Below are positions 15,903-24,902 of a DNA stretch of 64,000 nucleotides, in pieces. The notes below the pieces were generated by a model, which did not search any database, was not told where the DNA came from, and saw only the letters and a list, made by a program, of their open reading frames with translations. The DNA lies in the NCBI RefSeq assembly GCF_036181745.1, contig NZ_CP108080.1, positions 7,381,501 through 7,445,500 on the forward strand, read 5' to 3'. Within the stretch, counting starts at the first letter, position 1. Each line of letters opens with the position of its first letter. The stretch is from Streptomyces sp. NBC_00259 (GTDB lineage Bacteria; Actinomycetota; Actinomycetes; Streptomycetales; Streptomycetaceae). The position numbers and the translations under genes were made by a program.

Positions 15903-17105
15903 TCAGCCGGGCCTGCGGGAGCAGGCGAGGGAGTCGAGGGCCACGGAGTCGGCCATGGCCTGCATGCCCTTGTCGTTGGGGTGCAGATGGTCGCCGCCGT
16001 CGAAGGACGGGAGCATGCGCTCGGCGTCGTAGGGGCTGCGAAGGACGCGGTCGAAGTCGGTGACGGCGTCGAACGCCCCGCTGGTCCTGATGAATTCGTT
16101 GACCTGCCGGCGTACCTCCTCGGCCGCCGCGTCCCATTCGTACCAGCCCTTGAACGGGGCGATGGTCGCTCCGACGACGCACTTGCCGGCCGCGTGCGTG
16201 CGGTCGATGATCTCGCGGTAGCCGGCGATCATGTCCTGGGCCGTGACACCGGTGTGCGCCTTGATGTCGTTGACGCCCTCGAAGAGGAAGACGGTGCGGA
16301 CCCCGGGATGGGACAGCACGTCGCGCTGGAGTCTGTTGAGGGCGCTCTGCCCGGCGCCGTCGGCCAGGACCTTGTTGCCGGAGATGCCCTCGTTCGCGAC
16401 GCCCTTGACCGGAGTGCCGTCGCTCGCCCGAAGGCGCCGGGCGAGGTAGTCGGGCCAGCGGCGGTCGAGGTCGGTCGTGGACTGCCAGCCGTCGGTGATG
16501 GAGTCGCCGAGGGTGACGACGGCACCGGTCGCCGGCGCCGCGCGTACGGAGACGGCGTCGAGGTAGTACCAGGAGCCGGTCCGTTCGCTCCAGTTGTCGG
16601 CGCTCTCCTGCGCCGTGTGGTCGCCGGTGGCGGCGTACGACGTCTGCATCGCCATCCCGTGTCCGGTGGCGGGCCCGCCTGCGGCCGACACGTACAGGCT
16701 GATGACGAGGGCGGTCGCGGCCGGGAGCCGCCCGGGGAGCGGGTCGCTCAGGACGGTGTCCCCGGCGGCGACCGTGACCGACCGGTCGCCGCCGAAGGTC
16801 AACGGCCGGTTGCTTCCGGGCACCAGGGCGGCGCCCTCCTTCCGGACACCGGCGAAGACGCGGCCGAAGGTGACCGGGCGGTCCCCGAAGGCGTTCGAGA
16901 GACGGATACGCGCCCCGGTGCCGGCCGCGCTGGTGCGGACGACCAACCGGTAGCTGCGGTCGGGCACGGCCTCGCCCATGCGGTCGGCACTGGCGCCCCA
17001 GGTGACGACCTCCTGCATAGTGGCAGGGGCGGCGACGCCGGGGGCGCTGAACAGCCAGGCCGCGGCGACCACAAGGGCCGTCAGAGCGGATGCCATCCGG
17101 TGCAC
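15903..17105 (-). CDS. Secreted SGNH/GDSL-type esterase
   Basis: Protein of about 400 residues. A signal peptide (ALTALVVAAAWLFSAPGVAAP) precedes an N-terminal beta domain (about 30-190) and an SGNH hydrolase domain. Block I is LGDSITDGW (nucleophile Ser), block III is FEGVNDIKAH and block V is DHLHPNDKG (Asp/His). Such enzymes deacetylate or de-esterify polysaccharides. The GTG at 17105 lies five bases after the GH95 stop; an ATG four codons in is the alternative. Being cotranscribed with a GH95 fucosidase suggests it removes acyl groups from the same branched glycan. The large open frame continuing upstream in this phase is only the opposite-phase reading of the GH95 gene. Confidence 0.85.
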   Translation of the reverse strand: MHRMASALTALVVAAAWLFSAPGVAAPATMQEVVTWGASADRMGEAVPDRSYRLVVRTSAAGTGARIRLSNAFGDRPVTFGRVFAGVRKEGAALVPGSNRPLTFGGDRSVTVAAGDTVLSDPLPGRLPAATALVISLYVSAAGGPATGHGMAMQTSYAATGDHTAQESADNWSERTGSWYYLDAVSVRAAPATGAVVTLGDSITDGWQSTTDLDRRWPDYLARRLRASDGTPVKGVANEGISGNKVLADGAGQSALNRLQRDVLSHPGVRTVFLFEGVNDIKAHTGVTAQDMIAGYREIIDRTHAAGKCVVGATIAPFKGWYEWDAAAEEVRRQVNEFIRTSGAFDAVTDFDRVLRSPYDAERMLPSFDGGDHLHPNDKGMQAMADSVALDSLACSRRPG

Positions 17106-17110
17106 GCCGG

Positions 17111-19528
17111 TCACCGCCCCAGGTCGTGCAGCGTGATGGACCGTCCCGGTGCCAGAGTGACCTCCCGGGAGGAATCCCCGTACGAGACCGTGGTCGTACG
17201 GCCGCCGACACTGCGGACCGTGACCCTGGTCGGCCGGCCGTCCTGCCACCGGAGGTCCACGACGAAGCCGCCGCGTACGCCGACACCGGTGACCCGTCCG
17301 GATGCGGCCCAGGCGGCGGGCAGCGCGGGCAGCAGTTCGAGGTGGCCAGGACGGGAGTGCACCAGCATCTCGATCATCGCGGCCGGCGTGCCGAAGTTGG
17401 CGTCGATCTGGAAGATGCCGCGTCCACGCTCCACCTCGTAGATGTCGAAGAGGTTGGGAGCGGTGCCGTTGCTGCCGCCGGTGGAGGGGCGGAGATTGTT
17501 CACGACGAGCTGATAGGCCTTGTCGGCGTTCTTCAGACGGGCCCAGCACAGGCTGCGCCAGGCGTTGGCCCAGCCGAAGCTCTCCATGCCGCGGGCGGCC
17601 AGCAGGGCGGTGGCGCCCTCGACGAGCTCCTCGGGGGTGGAGCCGTCGGGGCGGATGCGGTCGCCGGGGAAGAGCTGGACGAGCGGGGAGAGGTGCCGGT
17701 GGGTGGTCTCGCCGAGGTTGTCCGGGGACATCCACTCCTCCAGCCAGCCGGTCTTCGGGCTGACCCGCGGCAGGTACAGCCGCTGCCGCAGGGACTCCAC
17801 GGTCTGCGCGTACGCGCTGTCGCGGCCCAGCACGGAGCAGGCGGTGCGGTAGTTGTCGAACAGGGTCCAGACGAGTTCCTGGGCGTAGGTGATGCCCTTG
17901 GCGTCGAGCGGGCCGTGCTCGGGAGACCAGTCGCTGTCGGCGATGAGGACCTCTTTCGCGGCCCCTGTCTCCGGGTCCTCGACGGTGGTCGTCAGCAGCC
18001 GCGCCTCCCAGAACTCGCACGCGCCCCTGAGCATCGGATGGATACGGGCGAGGTGGGAGCGGCTCTGGGTGAACTCGTAGTGCTCGAACAGCGAGTTGCA
18101 CAGCCACGCGTTGCCGGCGGGGTGCCACCACCAGCCCATGCCCCCGTGGATGTTGGTGGAGATCGCGACGGTCCAGCCCGCGATCCTGCCGGTCGAGTTG
18201 CGGTAGCGGTTGCGGGGGTCGTTGAAGTGCTCGCGGGTGAGCTCGGTCCAGGACGGCAGCTGGGCGAGGCAGTAGTCGGTCAGGGCGTCGAAGCAGTCGG
18301 ACAGGGCGGCCCGGTCGGCCATCCAGTAGTTCATCTGGAGGTTGACGTCCGTGTGGTAGTCGCCCATCCAGTCGGGGTCGTTGCCGTCCAGCCACAGCCC
18401 CTGCAGGTTCAGAGGGAGGCTTCCGCGGGATCCGGCGATCATGAGATAGCGGCCGTACTGCAGGTAGGCGGCCTCGAGTTCGGGGTCGGGGTCGGTGTCC
18501 GTGGCGCGAGCCCGGACCCGCTCCCAGGTGTCCATGGCGCGCTGCTGGGCGGTCGAGGCACCGAGCGAGAGATCCATGCGCTCGAACAGCGCGCGGTGGT
18601 CGGCGACATGGGTGTGGAGCAGGGTGCTCGCCGGGTGCCCGGCGGCCCGGAGCACCTTGGTACGGGCCAGCTTCTGCGGGTCGAGCCCGGGATCGCGGTA
18701 GTTCCTTGCCGCGTCCGGGGCGTAGTTGGTGCCACCGCTGATCACGACGGTCAGGCTCGTGCAGTTCCTGAAGGTGATCCGCGGGCCGTTCACGGCGACG
18801 GTGCCGCCGCCGGCGTGGGCGGTGACCGCCGCCCCGTACCGCAGCCCGTTGGGGAAGGCGGCGCCGAAGGACGCGTACCGCCCGGCCGGTGAGCCCGTCG
18901 TGGTCTCGCCGTGGGTGCCGTCGAGGCTGATGGTGCCGGTGTAGCGACCGCCGCCGCTCTGGGTGAAGTGCACGACCAGGACGTCGTCGGGCAGGCTGGC
19001 GAAGATCTGACGCCGGTAGGTGACACCGGAACGGACGTACGAGGCGCTGACCAGGCCCTGACGGAGGTCGAGGGCACGACGGTAGTCGGAGACGGCCGAG
19101 ATGTCGTGGTCGGGGATGTCGACGGTCAGCTTCGCCAGGAGCGTGAAGGAGCCGAAGTTCTCGCGGGCGTACGGGAACTGGCCGTCGTCGTCGAGGGCGT
19201 CGTTGAGGCCGCCGGTCCAGGTGGTGGCGTCGGTGATGAAGAGGCGCTCCCTGCCGGGGTCGTTGCCGACGAGCGCGCCGAGCCGGCCGTTGCCGATCGG
19301 CAGGCCCTGCTCGATCATCGACCCGTCGTCCGCGGGAGCCCGCCACCACAGTGCGGTGGTGTCGTCGTCCGCCGGCACGGCGGAGGCGGTGTGCCGCTGC
19401 GGTTCGGCGGAGGCGGTGAAGGCGGGCAGTCCGCCGAGGGCCGCGAGCGTGCCGGTCGCGGCGGCGAGGGAGAGCAGGCCACGACGGCTGGGGAGGTGTT
19501 CCGGCTGGTCGGTGCGCTGGGTGTCCAC
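17111..19528 (-). CDS. GH95 alpha-L-fucosidase/alpha-L-galactosidase, exported
   Basis: Protein of 805 residues. A Tat-type signal (SRRGLLSLAAATGTLAALGG) precedes the GH95 N-terminal beta domain (GLPIGNGRLGALVGND, about 75-90). The (alpha/alpha)6 barrel follows, with HTDVNLQMNYW (catalytic Asn pair), NAWLCNSLFEHYEFT and GIFQIDANFGTPAAM (base-assisting Asp), then the C-terminal beta domain. The fold inverts anomeric configuration when releasing terminal alpha-L-fucose or alpha-L-galactose. The GTG at 19528 has GGAG six bases upstream. A strong terminator separates it from the GH27 gene before it, so it probably starts a unit with the SGNH esterase. Substrate preference within GH95 cannot be read here. 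Confidence 0.92.
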   Translation of the reverse strand: MDTQRTDQPEHLPSRRGLLSLAAATGTLAALGGLPAFTASAEPQRHTASAVPADDDTTALWWRAPADDGSMIEQGLPIGNGRLGALVGNDPGRERLFITDATTWTGGLNDALDDDGQFPYARENFGSFTLLAKLTVDIPDHDISAVSDYRRALDLRQGLVSASYVRSGVTYRRQIFASLPDDVLVVHFTQSGGGRYTGTISLDGTHGETTTGSPAGRYASFGAAFPNGLRYGAAVTAHAGGGTVAVNGPRITFRNCTSLTVVISGGTNYAPDAARNYRDPGLDPQKLARTKVLRAAGHPASTLLHTHVADHRALFERMDLSLGASTAQQRAMDTWERVRARATDTDPDPELEAAYLQYGRYLMIAGSRGSLPLNLQGLWLDGNDPDWMGDYHTDVNLQMNYWMADRAALSDCFDALTDYCLAQLPSWTELTREHFNDPRNRYRNSTGRIAGWTVAISTNIHGGMGWWWHPAGNAWLCNSLFEHYEFTQSRSHLARIHPMLRGACEFWEARLLTTTVEDPETGAAKEVLIADSDWSPEHGPLDAKGITYAQELVWTLFDNYRTACSVLGRDSAYAQTVESLRQRLYLPRVSPKTGWLEEWMSPDNLGETTHRHLSPLVQLFPGDRIRPDGSTPEELVEGATALLAARGMESFGWANAWRSLCWARLKNADKAYQLVVNNLRPSTGGSNGTAPNLFDIYEVERGRGIFQIDANFGTPAAMIEMLVHSRPGHLELLPALPAAWAASGRVTGVGVRGGFVVDLRWQDGRPTRVTVRSVGGRTTTVSYGDSSREVTLAPGRSITLHDLGR

Positions 19529-19628
19529 GGTGCACTCCGTTCCGGGGGTACGGGCCGTTCGAGGGGTACGGGCAGGCGGGGATCGCGTCCGGCGGGGCGC
19601 GCCGGGCGGTGAGGCCGGGGCAGGAGGC

Positions 19629-19663
19629 GCCGGTGGCCCGGTCCTGGGGACCGGGCCACCGGC
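19629..19663. terminator. Strong hairpin, 16-bp perfect stem
   Basis: GCCGGTGGCCCGGTCC and its exact complement enclose a TGG loop, directly after the GH27 stop at 19670 on the minus strand. It should end the ROK-importer-GH27 transcript before the GH95 gene. Confidence 0.8.
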
Positions 19664-19669
19664 AGGCGT

Positions 19670-21499
19670 TCAGGACGCGTCGGGTACGCGGATCCGGTCG
19701 ATGTCCGGGGCGTAGCCGTCACCGCTGTCGAAGGTGATGGTGTTGGCACCGGCCTTGAGGGTGAGGGGGACGCTCACGGTCTCGACCGTTCCCCAGTCCC
19801 CGGTGGAGGGGAGCTTGTGGCTGGTGAATCCGCCGTCGCCCACGGAGATCCGTACGGTACGGGCGTCGCCGCTGACGTAGGCGATGTCGACCACGTACCG
19901 TCCTGCCTTGGCGGCGTGGACGCCGTTCATCGCGAGCTCGCCGCCGAGATAGAGGTTGCCGACCTTCTTCCCGCCGGAGCACGAACCGCAGTCGGCGACC
20001 GAGGCGTTGCCGCCGAGGGTGTTGCCCGCCGCCTCCGCCTCGTACGCGGTCTTGGGCTGGGCCGGGCCCTGCGGGGTGACGGTGAACAGCCGGGAGCCGT
20101 GGGCGGGCAGCGCCTGGGTGATCCTGTTGTGGTACGTGCCGAGGTTCTCGCGGTTCCACAGGTCGCGGACCTTCGCCTTGCCCGTGAATCCGAACGCGGG
20201 CCAGTCGGCGGTCACGGCGGCGGGAGCGTCACCCAGGTTGAACAGCGCCACGGTGTAGCTGCCGTCGGGGTTCCTCGCGCCCCACACCTGCTGGTCGCCG
20301 GCGGGCGTGACCGGCCGGGCCGGGGGCGTGCCGCCCTGGTTGAGCGCGATGACCTCCCGGTTGGTGAGCAGGGAGAGGCCGTACGCGTCGAGGCGGGTGA
20401 GGTCGTCGCCCGTGTAGAGCGGCGACTTGGAGATGGCCCACAGCGTCGCGTAACTCTGCCGCTCGGCCTTGGTGAGTCCGTCCATCTCGCCGTTGCCGAC
20501 GTTGAGGGAGTCCAGGTCGTTCCAGCCGCCGGGGCCGGCGTGGCGGGTCCAGGCGGGGACGTCGTCGAAGCGGTCGTCGACCGAGTTCTCCCAGCTGACC
20601 AGGGTGTTGCAGTAGCACTCGACGTCGGTGTCGATGCGCCAGCCGTTGGAGTACTTCTTCCAGTCGGCGACATGACCGATGTCGAGTGACCAGGACAGTT
20701 CGAGATGGATGGGACGCCCGGTGGCGGCGATCGCCTTCTGCCAGGCGGCGACGTCGGCAACGTTGTCGTAGTTCTCGCCGGACTTGAAGGAGCCGGGTCC
20801 TACACCGTCGAGCTTGAGGAAGTCGTAGCCCCAGTCGGCGAACATCCGCGCCTGGGAGTCGATGTACTTCTGGGCGCAGGGACGCGAGAAGTCGATCTTG
20901 TAGGCGCTGTCCCACCCGTTGGTGGTGCGCAGATCGCCGTGGACGAGGTCGGCGGTCGTACAGCCCTCGGCGTTCCAGACCGGGACCTTGCCCTCGCCGT
21001 ACGCCTCCTTCTCCAGGCCGACGGGGAGGTAGATGCCCGCCTTGAGGCCCTTGGCGTGGATGTGGTCGGCGACGGCCTTCATCCCGCGGGGGAAGCGGAC
21101 GGGGTCCGCGGCCTGTCGCCCGTAGGCGTCGAAGCGGGGCTTCCAGGCCATGTCGCGCCACCAGCCGGCGTCGATGTTGACGTACTCGTAGCCGTAGGCC
21201 TTGAGCTTGGCGGCCATGGCGTCGGCCTGCTTGAGCACGTTCTTCTCGGTGAGATAGCTGTAGTCGCCGTCGGGGTTGAGCCCGGGGTACTTGGAGGACT
21301 GCATGCTCCAGCTCGTCCAGCCCATGTACGGCTTGGCCGCGACGTCGGTGCTCGTCGTCGTGGGGGAAGCGGGGGCGTTCGCTCCGGCGGGCGCGGGGGC
21401 GAGGCTGGTGAGGCCCGCGGCGAGGGCGAGCACGAGCAGTGCCCCCGTGGTGCGGCGGGCAGGGCGTACGGACACGGCGGAGCCGGGGGATGACCGCAT
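19670..21499 (-). CDS. Secreted GH27 alpha-galactosidase with C-terminal carbohydrate-binding module
   Basis: Protein of 609 residues. A signal peptide (ALLVLALAAGLTSLAPAPAGA) precedes a GH27 barrel beginning KPYMGWTSWSMQ. The expected nucleophile Asp is in YDFLKLDGVG and the acid/base Asp in WRIDTDVE. A C-terminal beta-sandwich follows, then a CBM35/CBM6-like module (YEAEAAGNTLGG ... YVVDIAYVSGDART, about 480-605). The enzyme would release alpha-galactose (or beta-L-arabinopyranose) outside the cell. The ATG at 21499 has AGGAGG eight bases upstream. It follows the importer genes and is probably cotranscribed with them despite a 157-base gap containing a 13-bp repeat array, and it ends at a strong terminator. 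Confidence 0.9.
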   Translation of the reverse strand: MRSSPGSAVSVRPARRTTGALLVLALAAGLTSLAPAPAGANAPASPTTTSTDVAAKPYMGWTSWSMQSSKYPGLNPDGDYSYLTEKNVLKQADAMAAKLKAYGYEYVNIDAGWWRDMAWKPRFDAYGRQAADPVRFPRGMKAVADHIHAKGLKAGIYLPVGLEKEAYGEGKVPVWNAEGCTTADLVHGDLRTTNGWDSAYKIDFSRPCAQKYIDSQARMFADWGYDFLKLDGVGPGSFKSGENYDNVADVAAWQKAIAATGRPIHLELSWSLDIGHVADWKKYSNGWRIDTDVECYCNTLVSWENSVDDRFDDVPAWTRHAGPGGWNDLDSLNVGNGEMDGLTKAERQSYATLWAISKSPLYTGDDLTRLDAYGLSLLTNREVIALNQGGTPPARPVTPAGDQQVWGARNPDGSYTVALFNLGDAPAAVTADWPAFGFTGKAKVRDLWNRENLGTYHNRITQALPAHGSRLFTVTPQGPAQPKTAYEAEAAGNTLGGNASVADCGSCSGGKKVGNLYLGGELAMNGVHAAKAGRYVVDIAYVSGDARTVRISVGDGGFTSHKLPSTGDWGTVETVSVPLTLKAGANTITFDSGDGYAPDIDRIRVPDAS

Positions 21500-21570
21500 G
21501 GGCCGGACCTCCTGGGTCGGGTGACGGGGGTGCGGGGCGGGTGAGCGGGCGGGGCGTACGACGGGATGTG

Positions 21571-21635
21571 AGCCGGGGACGGGAGCCGGGGTCGGGAGCC
21601 GGGGACGGGAGCCGGGGACGGCAGCCGGTGGTGCG
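21571..21635. repeat. 13-bp tandem repeat array
   Basis: Four near-identical copies of AGCCGGGGACGGG at 21571, 21584, 21597 and 21610, plus a decayed fifth copy at 21623. They fill the gap between the permease stop and the GH27 start. Copies 1 and 3 are identical; copies 2 and 4 differ by one base each. Confidence 0.85.
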
Positions 21636-21656
21636 AGCGGGGCTGTGAGGGGCGGG

Positions 21657-22583
21657 TCAGCCCTTGCCGGAGCCGATGGTCAGTCCGCTGATGAACTGGC
21701 GCTGCAGGGCGAAGTAGACGAGCAGGGTGGGGATCGCGGTCAGCAGCGCACCTGCGGCGATGAGATTGGGGTTGGTGAAGTACTGGCCCTGGAGGTTGGC
21801 CAGCGCGGACGTGATGGGCCGTTTGTCGCCGGACTCGATGAGCGCGAGCGGCCAGAAGAAGTCGTTGTAGATCCAGATCGACTCCAGGGTCGCCAGCGCG
21901 GCGAAGGCCGGCCGGCACAGCGGCAGGACGATCTGGAGGAACTGCCGCCATACGGGGGCCCCGTCCACCTGCGCCGCTTCGAGGATCTCCTTGGGGATGG
22001 TCTTCATGTAGTTGCTGAGCACGAAGGTGCAGAAGCCGCACTGGTAGGCGACGTGGATGGCGATGATGCCCCAGGCGGAGTTGTAGAGCAGCAGCGAGTC
22101 GCTCATCCACGCGGGCAGCGGCACCAGCAGGTACAGGCGGTACAGCGGGGTGATGAGGACCTGGGCCGGCAGCAGGTTCCCGGCGGTGAAGAGCATGAGC
22201 AGGGCCAGGTTCCAGCGGAAGTCGAAGCGTGACACGTGGAAGGCGACGGCCGCGGAGAACAGCAGGGTGCCCAGCACCGCGGGGACGGTGATGAGGACGG
22301 AGTTCCAGAAGAAGTGCGCCATCCCGGACTGGGCCCAGGCGTCGGTGTAGTTGTCCAGCGAGATCCCGCGGGGCCAGGAGAGGTAGCCGTTGCGGGTCGT
22401 GTCGGAGTAGGGCCGCAGCGAGGTGTAGACGGCCCACAGCAGCGGCACGAGCCACAGCAGGGCGATGCCGCCGAGCAGCAGATGGCGTCCGGTCTCCCGC
22501 CGGGGCGCCGCGGAGCCGCCCGGTGTGCGCGCAGCGCGCAGGGCGTCCTCGGTGCGGTGGCGGGGCGGGAGGGTCGTGGTCAT
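21657..22583 (-). CDS. ABC sugar transporter permease (MalG type)
   Basis: Inner-membrane protein of 308 residues with about six transmembrane segments. The EAA loop EILEAAQVDGAPVWRQFLQIVLPL, at about 200-223, contacts the ATPase. The C-terminus ends in the typical LQRQFISGLTIGSGKG. The ATG at 22583 overlaps the preceding permease stop as ATGA. With the partner permease and lipoprotein it forms a CUT1 importer for an oligosaccharide. No ATPase gene is present; MsiK or a similar shared subunit encoded elsewhere is expected from streptomycete precedent. Confidence 0.92.
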   Translation of the reverse strand: MTTTLPPRHRTEDALRAARTPGGSAAPRRETGRHLLLGGIALLWLVPLLWAVYTSLRPYSDTTRNGYLSWPRGISLDNYTDAWAQSGMAHFFWNSVLITVPAVLGTLLFSAAVAFHVSRFDFRWNLALLMLFTAGNLLPAQVLITPLYRLYLLVPLPAWMSDSLLLYNSAWGIIAIHVAYQCGFCTFVLSNYMKTIPKEILEAAQVDGAPVWRQFLQIVLPLCRPAFAALATLESIWIYNDFFWPLALIESGDKRPITSALANLQGQYFTNPNLIAAGALLTAIPTLLVYFALQRQFISGLTIGSGKG

Positions 22584-23560
22584 CGGTCCTCCTTGCGGAA
22601 GTTCTGCACCAGGAAGGTCCCGATGGCGGCCAGGGAGACGGCGAGGAGGACGACGGCGAGGGCGGATCCGTACCCGATGTGGCTGGACTCGCCGACGATG
22701 TTGTCGGTGATGAGCAGCGACAGCAGTTCCATGCCGGGCTTGCTGCCGACGCCGCCGCCGAGGATGTAGACGACGTCGAAGGCCCGCAGCGACTCCATGG
22801 CGGTGACGACGACGATGATGACGTTGACCGGCCGCAGGGCGGGGAAGACCACACGGAGGAAGGTCTGCCGCTCGCCGGCGCCGTCGAGGGCCGCGGCCTC
22901 CTTCAGCGCCGGGTCGAAGCTCTTCAGCCCGGCCAGGTACAGGATCATGATGTAGCCGGTGTGCCGCCATCCCGAGGCGACGAGAACGGCCCACAGGTTC
23001 AGATCGGGATCCCCGAGCCAGTCGATGTGGTGGCCGGGGGCGGCCATCCCGATGATGCCGTTCAGCAGGCCGTTGTCCGGGTTGTAGATGATCTCCCAGA
23101 TCAGTCCGACGACGGCCGGGGCGAGCACCATGGGCAGGAAGATCGCCGTCTGGTAGATCCTGGTGAAGCGCAACTGCCGGTCGAGCTGGTACGCGAGGAA
23201 GATGCCGAACGGCGTGGGCAGCAGGACGGAGAACAGCAGCCAGATCACGTTGTGCTGCACGGCGGGCCAGAACGGCGGGTAGTTCCCGAAGATCTCCCGG
23301 TAGTTGTCCAGGCCGGTCCAGCGGATGTCGGACAGGGCGATGCCGTCCCAGCTGGTGAACGACAGGCCGATGGAGGCCAGGGCGGGCAGCCAGACGAAGA
23401 CCAGCAGGGCGATCGTCGGAATGCCGACGATCATCGCGAGGAACAGCCGGTCGCCCGCGCCGATCCTGCGGGGCCCGGGGCGGCGCCCGGCACCCGGTGA
23501 AGGCCGCGGTGCCGGCGGCCGCGTGGGGGAGTGGGACGGCACGGGGGGTGCGGAAGTCAC
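22580..23560 (-). CDS. ABC sugar transporter permease (MalF type)
   Basis: Inner-membrane protein of about 326 residues. A Pro/Arg-rich cytoplasmic N-terminus is followed by six hydrophobic segments and the EAA loop KEAAALDGAGERQTFLRVVFPAL at about 225. The GTG at 23560, 17 bases after the binding-protein stop, is the best start in frame although its ribosome site is weak. It is coupled to the next permease by ATGA. CUT1 subfamily; the substrate is inferred to be an alpha-galactoside from the flanking GH27 and GH36 genes. Confidence 0.9.
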   Translation of the reverse strand: MTSAPPVPSHSPTRPPAPRPSPGAGRRPGPRRIGAGDRLFLAMIVGIPTIALLVFVWLPALASIGLSFTSWDGIALSDIRWTGLDNYREIFGNYPPFWPAVQHNVIWLLFSVLLPTPFGIFLAYQLDRQLRFTRIYQTAIFLPMVLAPAVVGLIWEIIYNPDNGLLNGIIGMAAPGHHIDWLGDPDLNLWAVLVASGWRHTGYIMILYLAGLKSFDPALKEAAALDGAGERQTFLRVVFPALRPVNVIIVVVTAMESLRAFDVVYILGGGVGSKPGMELLSLLITDNIVGESSHIGYGSALAVVLLAVSLAAIGTFLVQNFRKEDR

Positions 23561-23577
23561 GGTCGGTCCGGTCCCGG

Positions 23578-24900
23578 TCAGGCGGTGAAGAAGCGCGAGC
23601 GCTGGGACTCGATCTTCTTCAGCAGGGCGGAGCCGTCGTCGGGGTGGCCGAGCCACTCGGTCAGGCCGGGCAGGACGACGGTGGAGACGAAGCCGGGGTC
23701 GCTGTCGCGGTCGCCGAACTGGGTGATGTGCTTGGCGGAGGCGATGAGTTCGGCGGACTTCTTCTGCAGGTCGTTGTACGAGCCGGTGCCCGCGTTCCGG
23801 TGGACGGCGACGTTGCTGGGGTCGACGCCCATGTACTGGTTCTCCGCCTGCGCGCTGCCCAGGAACTCCAGGAAGCGCTTGGCGCCCTCCTCGTTCTTCG
23901 GCCGGCGGCTGAGCATGAAGCCGTCGGTGGGGGCCTCGACGGTGTCCTGGCCGTGGGCGGGGTCGATCTCGGGGAAGGGGAAGAAGTCGATGTCGGCGCG
24001 CAGCGTTTCGTCGGTGATCTGCTGGCCGAGGAAGAGCCCGATGACGGCCATGCCGGCCTTCTTGTCGAGCAGCGACTGGGCGGCGTCCTGCCAGGAGCGG
24101 CCGCCGCCGCCCTTCTGGTAGTACGGCGCGAGCTGTCGCCAGTGGTCGAGCGTGGCGGTGGCGCGCCGGTCGGTCCAGGAGACCTCGCCGCGCATCAGGG
24201 ACATGTGGAACTCGTATCCGTTGGTGCGCAGGTTGAGGTAGTCGAAGGTGCCGAGGATGCTCCAGCTGTCGCCGCCGCCGTAGCCGGAGGCGATAGGCGA
24301 GAGGCCGTCCTTCTGCATCTGCCGGGCGAGGGCGGTGAACTCGCTCCATGTGCGGGGTATCGCGTAACCCCGCTCCTTGAACAGGCTCTTGCGGTAGAAG
24401 ACGGCCCATGGGTAGTTGTAGAGCGGCACGAAGTAGTACGTGCCGTCCTCGCCGCGCGACAGCTGCTTGGTGGCCTCGCTGAAGCCGGAGCCGATCTTCT
24501 CCCACACGTCGTCGAGGGGGCTGCACAGCTTCTTCTTGGCGAAGTACTGCATGCGGTAGCCCGCGAACCAGGTGAACACGTCGTCCGGCGTGCCCTGGAG
24601 GTAGTTGGAGATGCTCTTCTGGAAGGTGTCGTGGTCGACGGTGTTCGTCTTCACCGTCAGACCGCTCTTCTCGCCGAACGCCTTCGTCACCGCGGCGTAG
24701 GCGGACTTCGGTGTGGCGTCCGCGCCGTTGGACCCGAAGGTCACGGTCTTCGGGTCGGCCGCCGCGCCCGATCCGCAGGCGGTCAGCAGGGGCGCGGCCA
24801 GGGCGCCGGCACCGACGCCCAACAGCCCGCCCACCACACCGCGGCGTCCGGGCCCGGCGGTGGCCGGCGCCGGTGAAGGATTGCGGCTCTGCAGCGTCAT
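23578..24900 (-). CDS. Sugar ABC transporter substrate-binding lipoprotein
   Basis: Protein of 440 residues with a twin-arginine lipoprotein signal (GRRGVVGGLLGVGAGALA, then lipobox LLTAC, Cys near 42). The mature family-1 solute-binding fold follows, with TPDDVFTWFAGYRMQYFAKK and DGTYYFVPLYNYPWAVFYRK. The ATG at 24900 has AAGGAG five bases upstream, inside the end of the ROK gene, so translation is coupled. Aromatic-rich segments suggest an oligosaccharide ligand. Being first after the ROK repressor and upstream of permeases and GH27, it probably captures galactosides released outside the cell. Confidence 0.92.
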   Translation of the reverse strand: MTLQSRNPSPAPATAGPGRRGVVGGLLGVGAGALAAPLLTACGSGAAADPKTVTFGSNGADATPKSAYAAVTKAFGEKSGLTVKTNTVDHDTFQKSISNYLQGTPDDVFTWFAGYRMQYFAKKKLCSPLDDVWEKIGSGFSEATKQLSRGEDGTYYFVPLYNYPWAVFYRKSLFKERGYAIPRTWSEFTALARQMQKDGLSPIASGYGGGDSWSILGTFDYLNLRTNGYEFHMSLMRGEVSWTDRRATATLDHWRQLAPYYQKGGGGRSWQDAAQSLLDKKAGMAVIGLFLGQQITDETLRADIDFFPFPEIDPAHGQDTVEAPTDGFMLSRRPKNEEGAKRFLEFLGSAQAENQYMGVDPSNVAVHRNAGTGSYNDLQKKSAELIASAKHITQFGDRDSDPGFVSTVVLPGLTEWLGHPDDGSALLKKIESQRSRFFTA

Positions 24901-24902
24901 CG

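Noticed and set aside
17111-19535. Upstream part of a 1210-residue frame that ends in the SGNH esterase
   Set aside because: The first 800 residues are His/Arg/Pro-rich and overlap the GH95 gene in another phase; only the signal peptide onward is real esterase.
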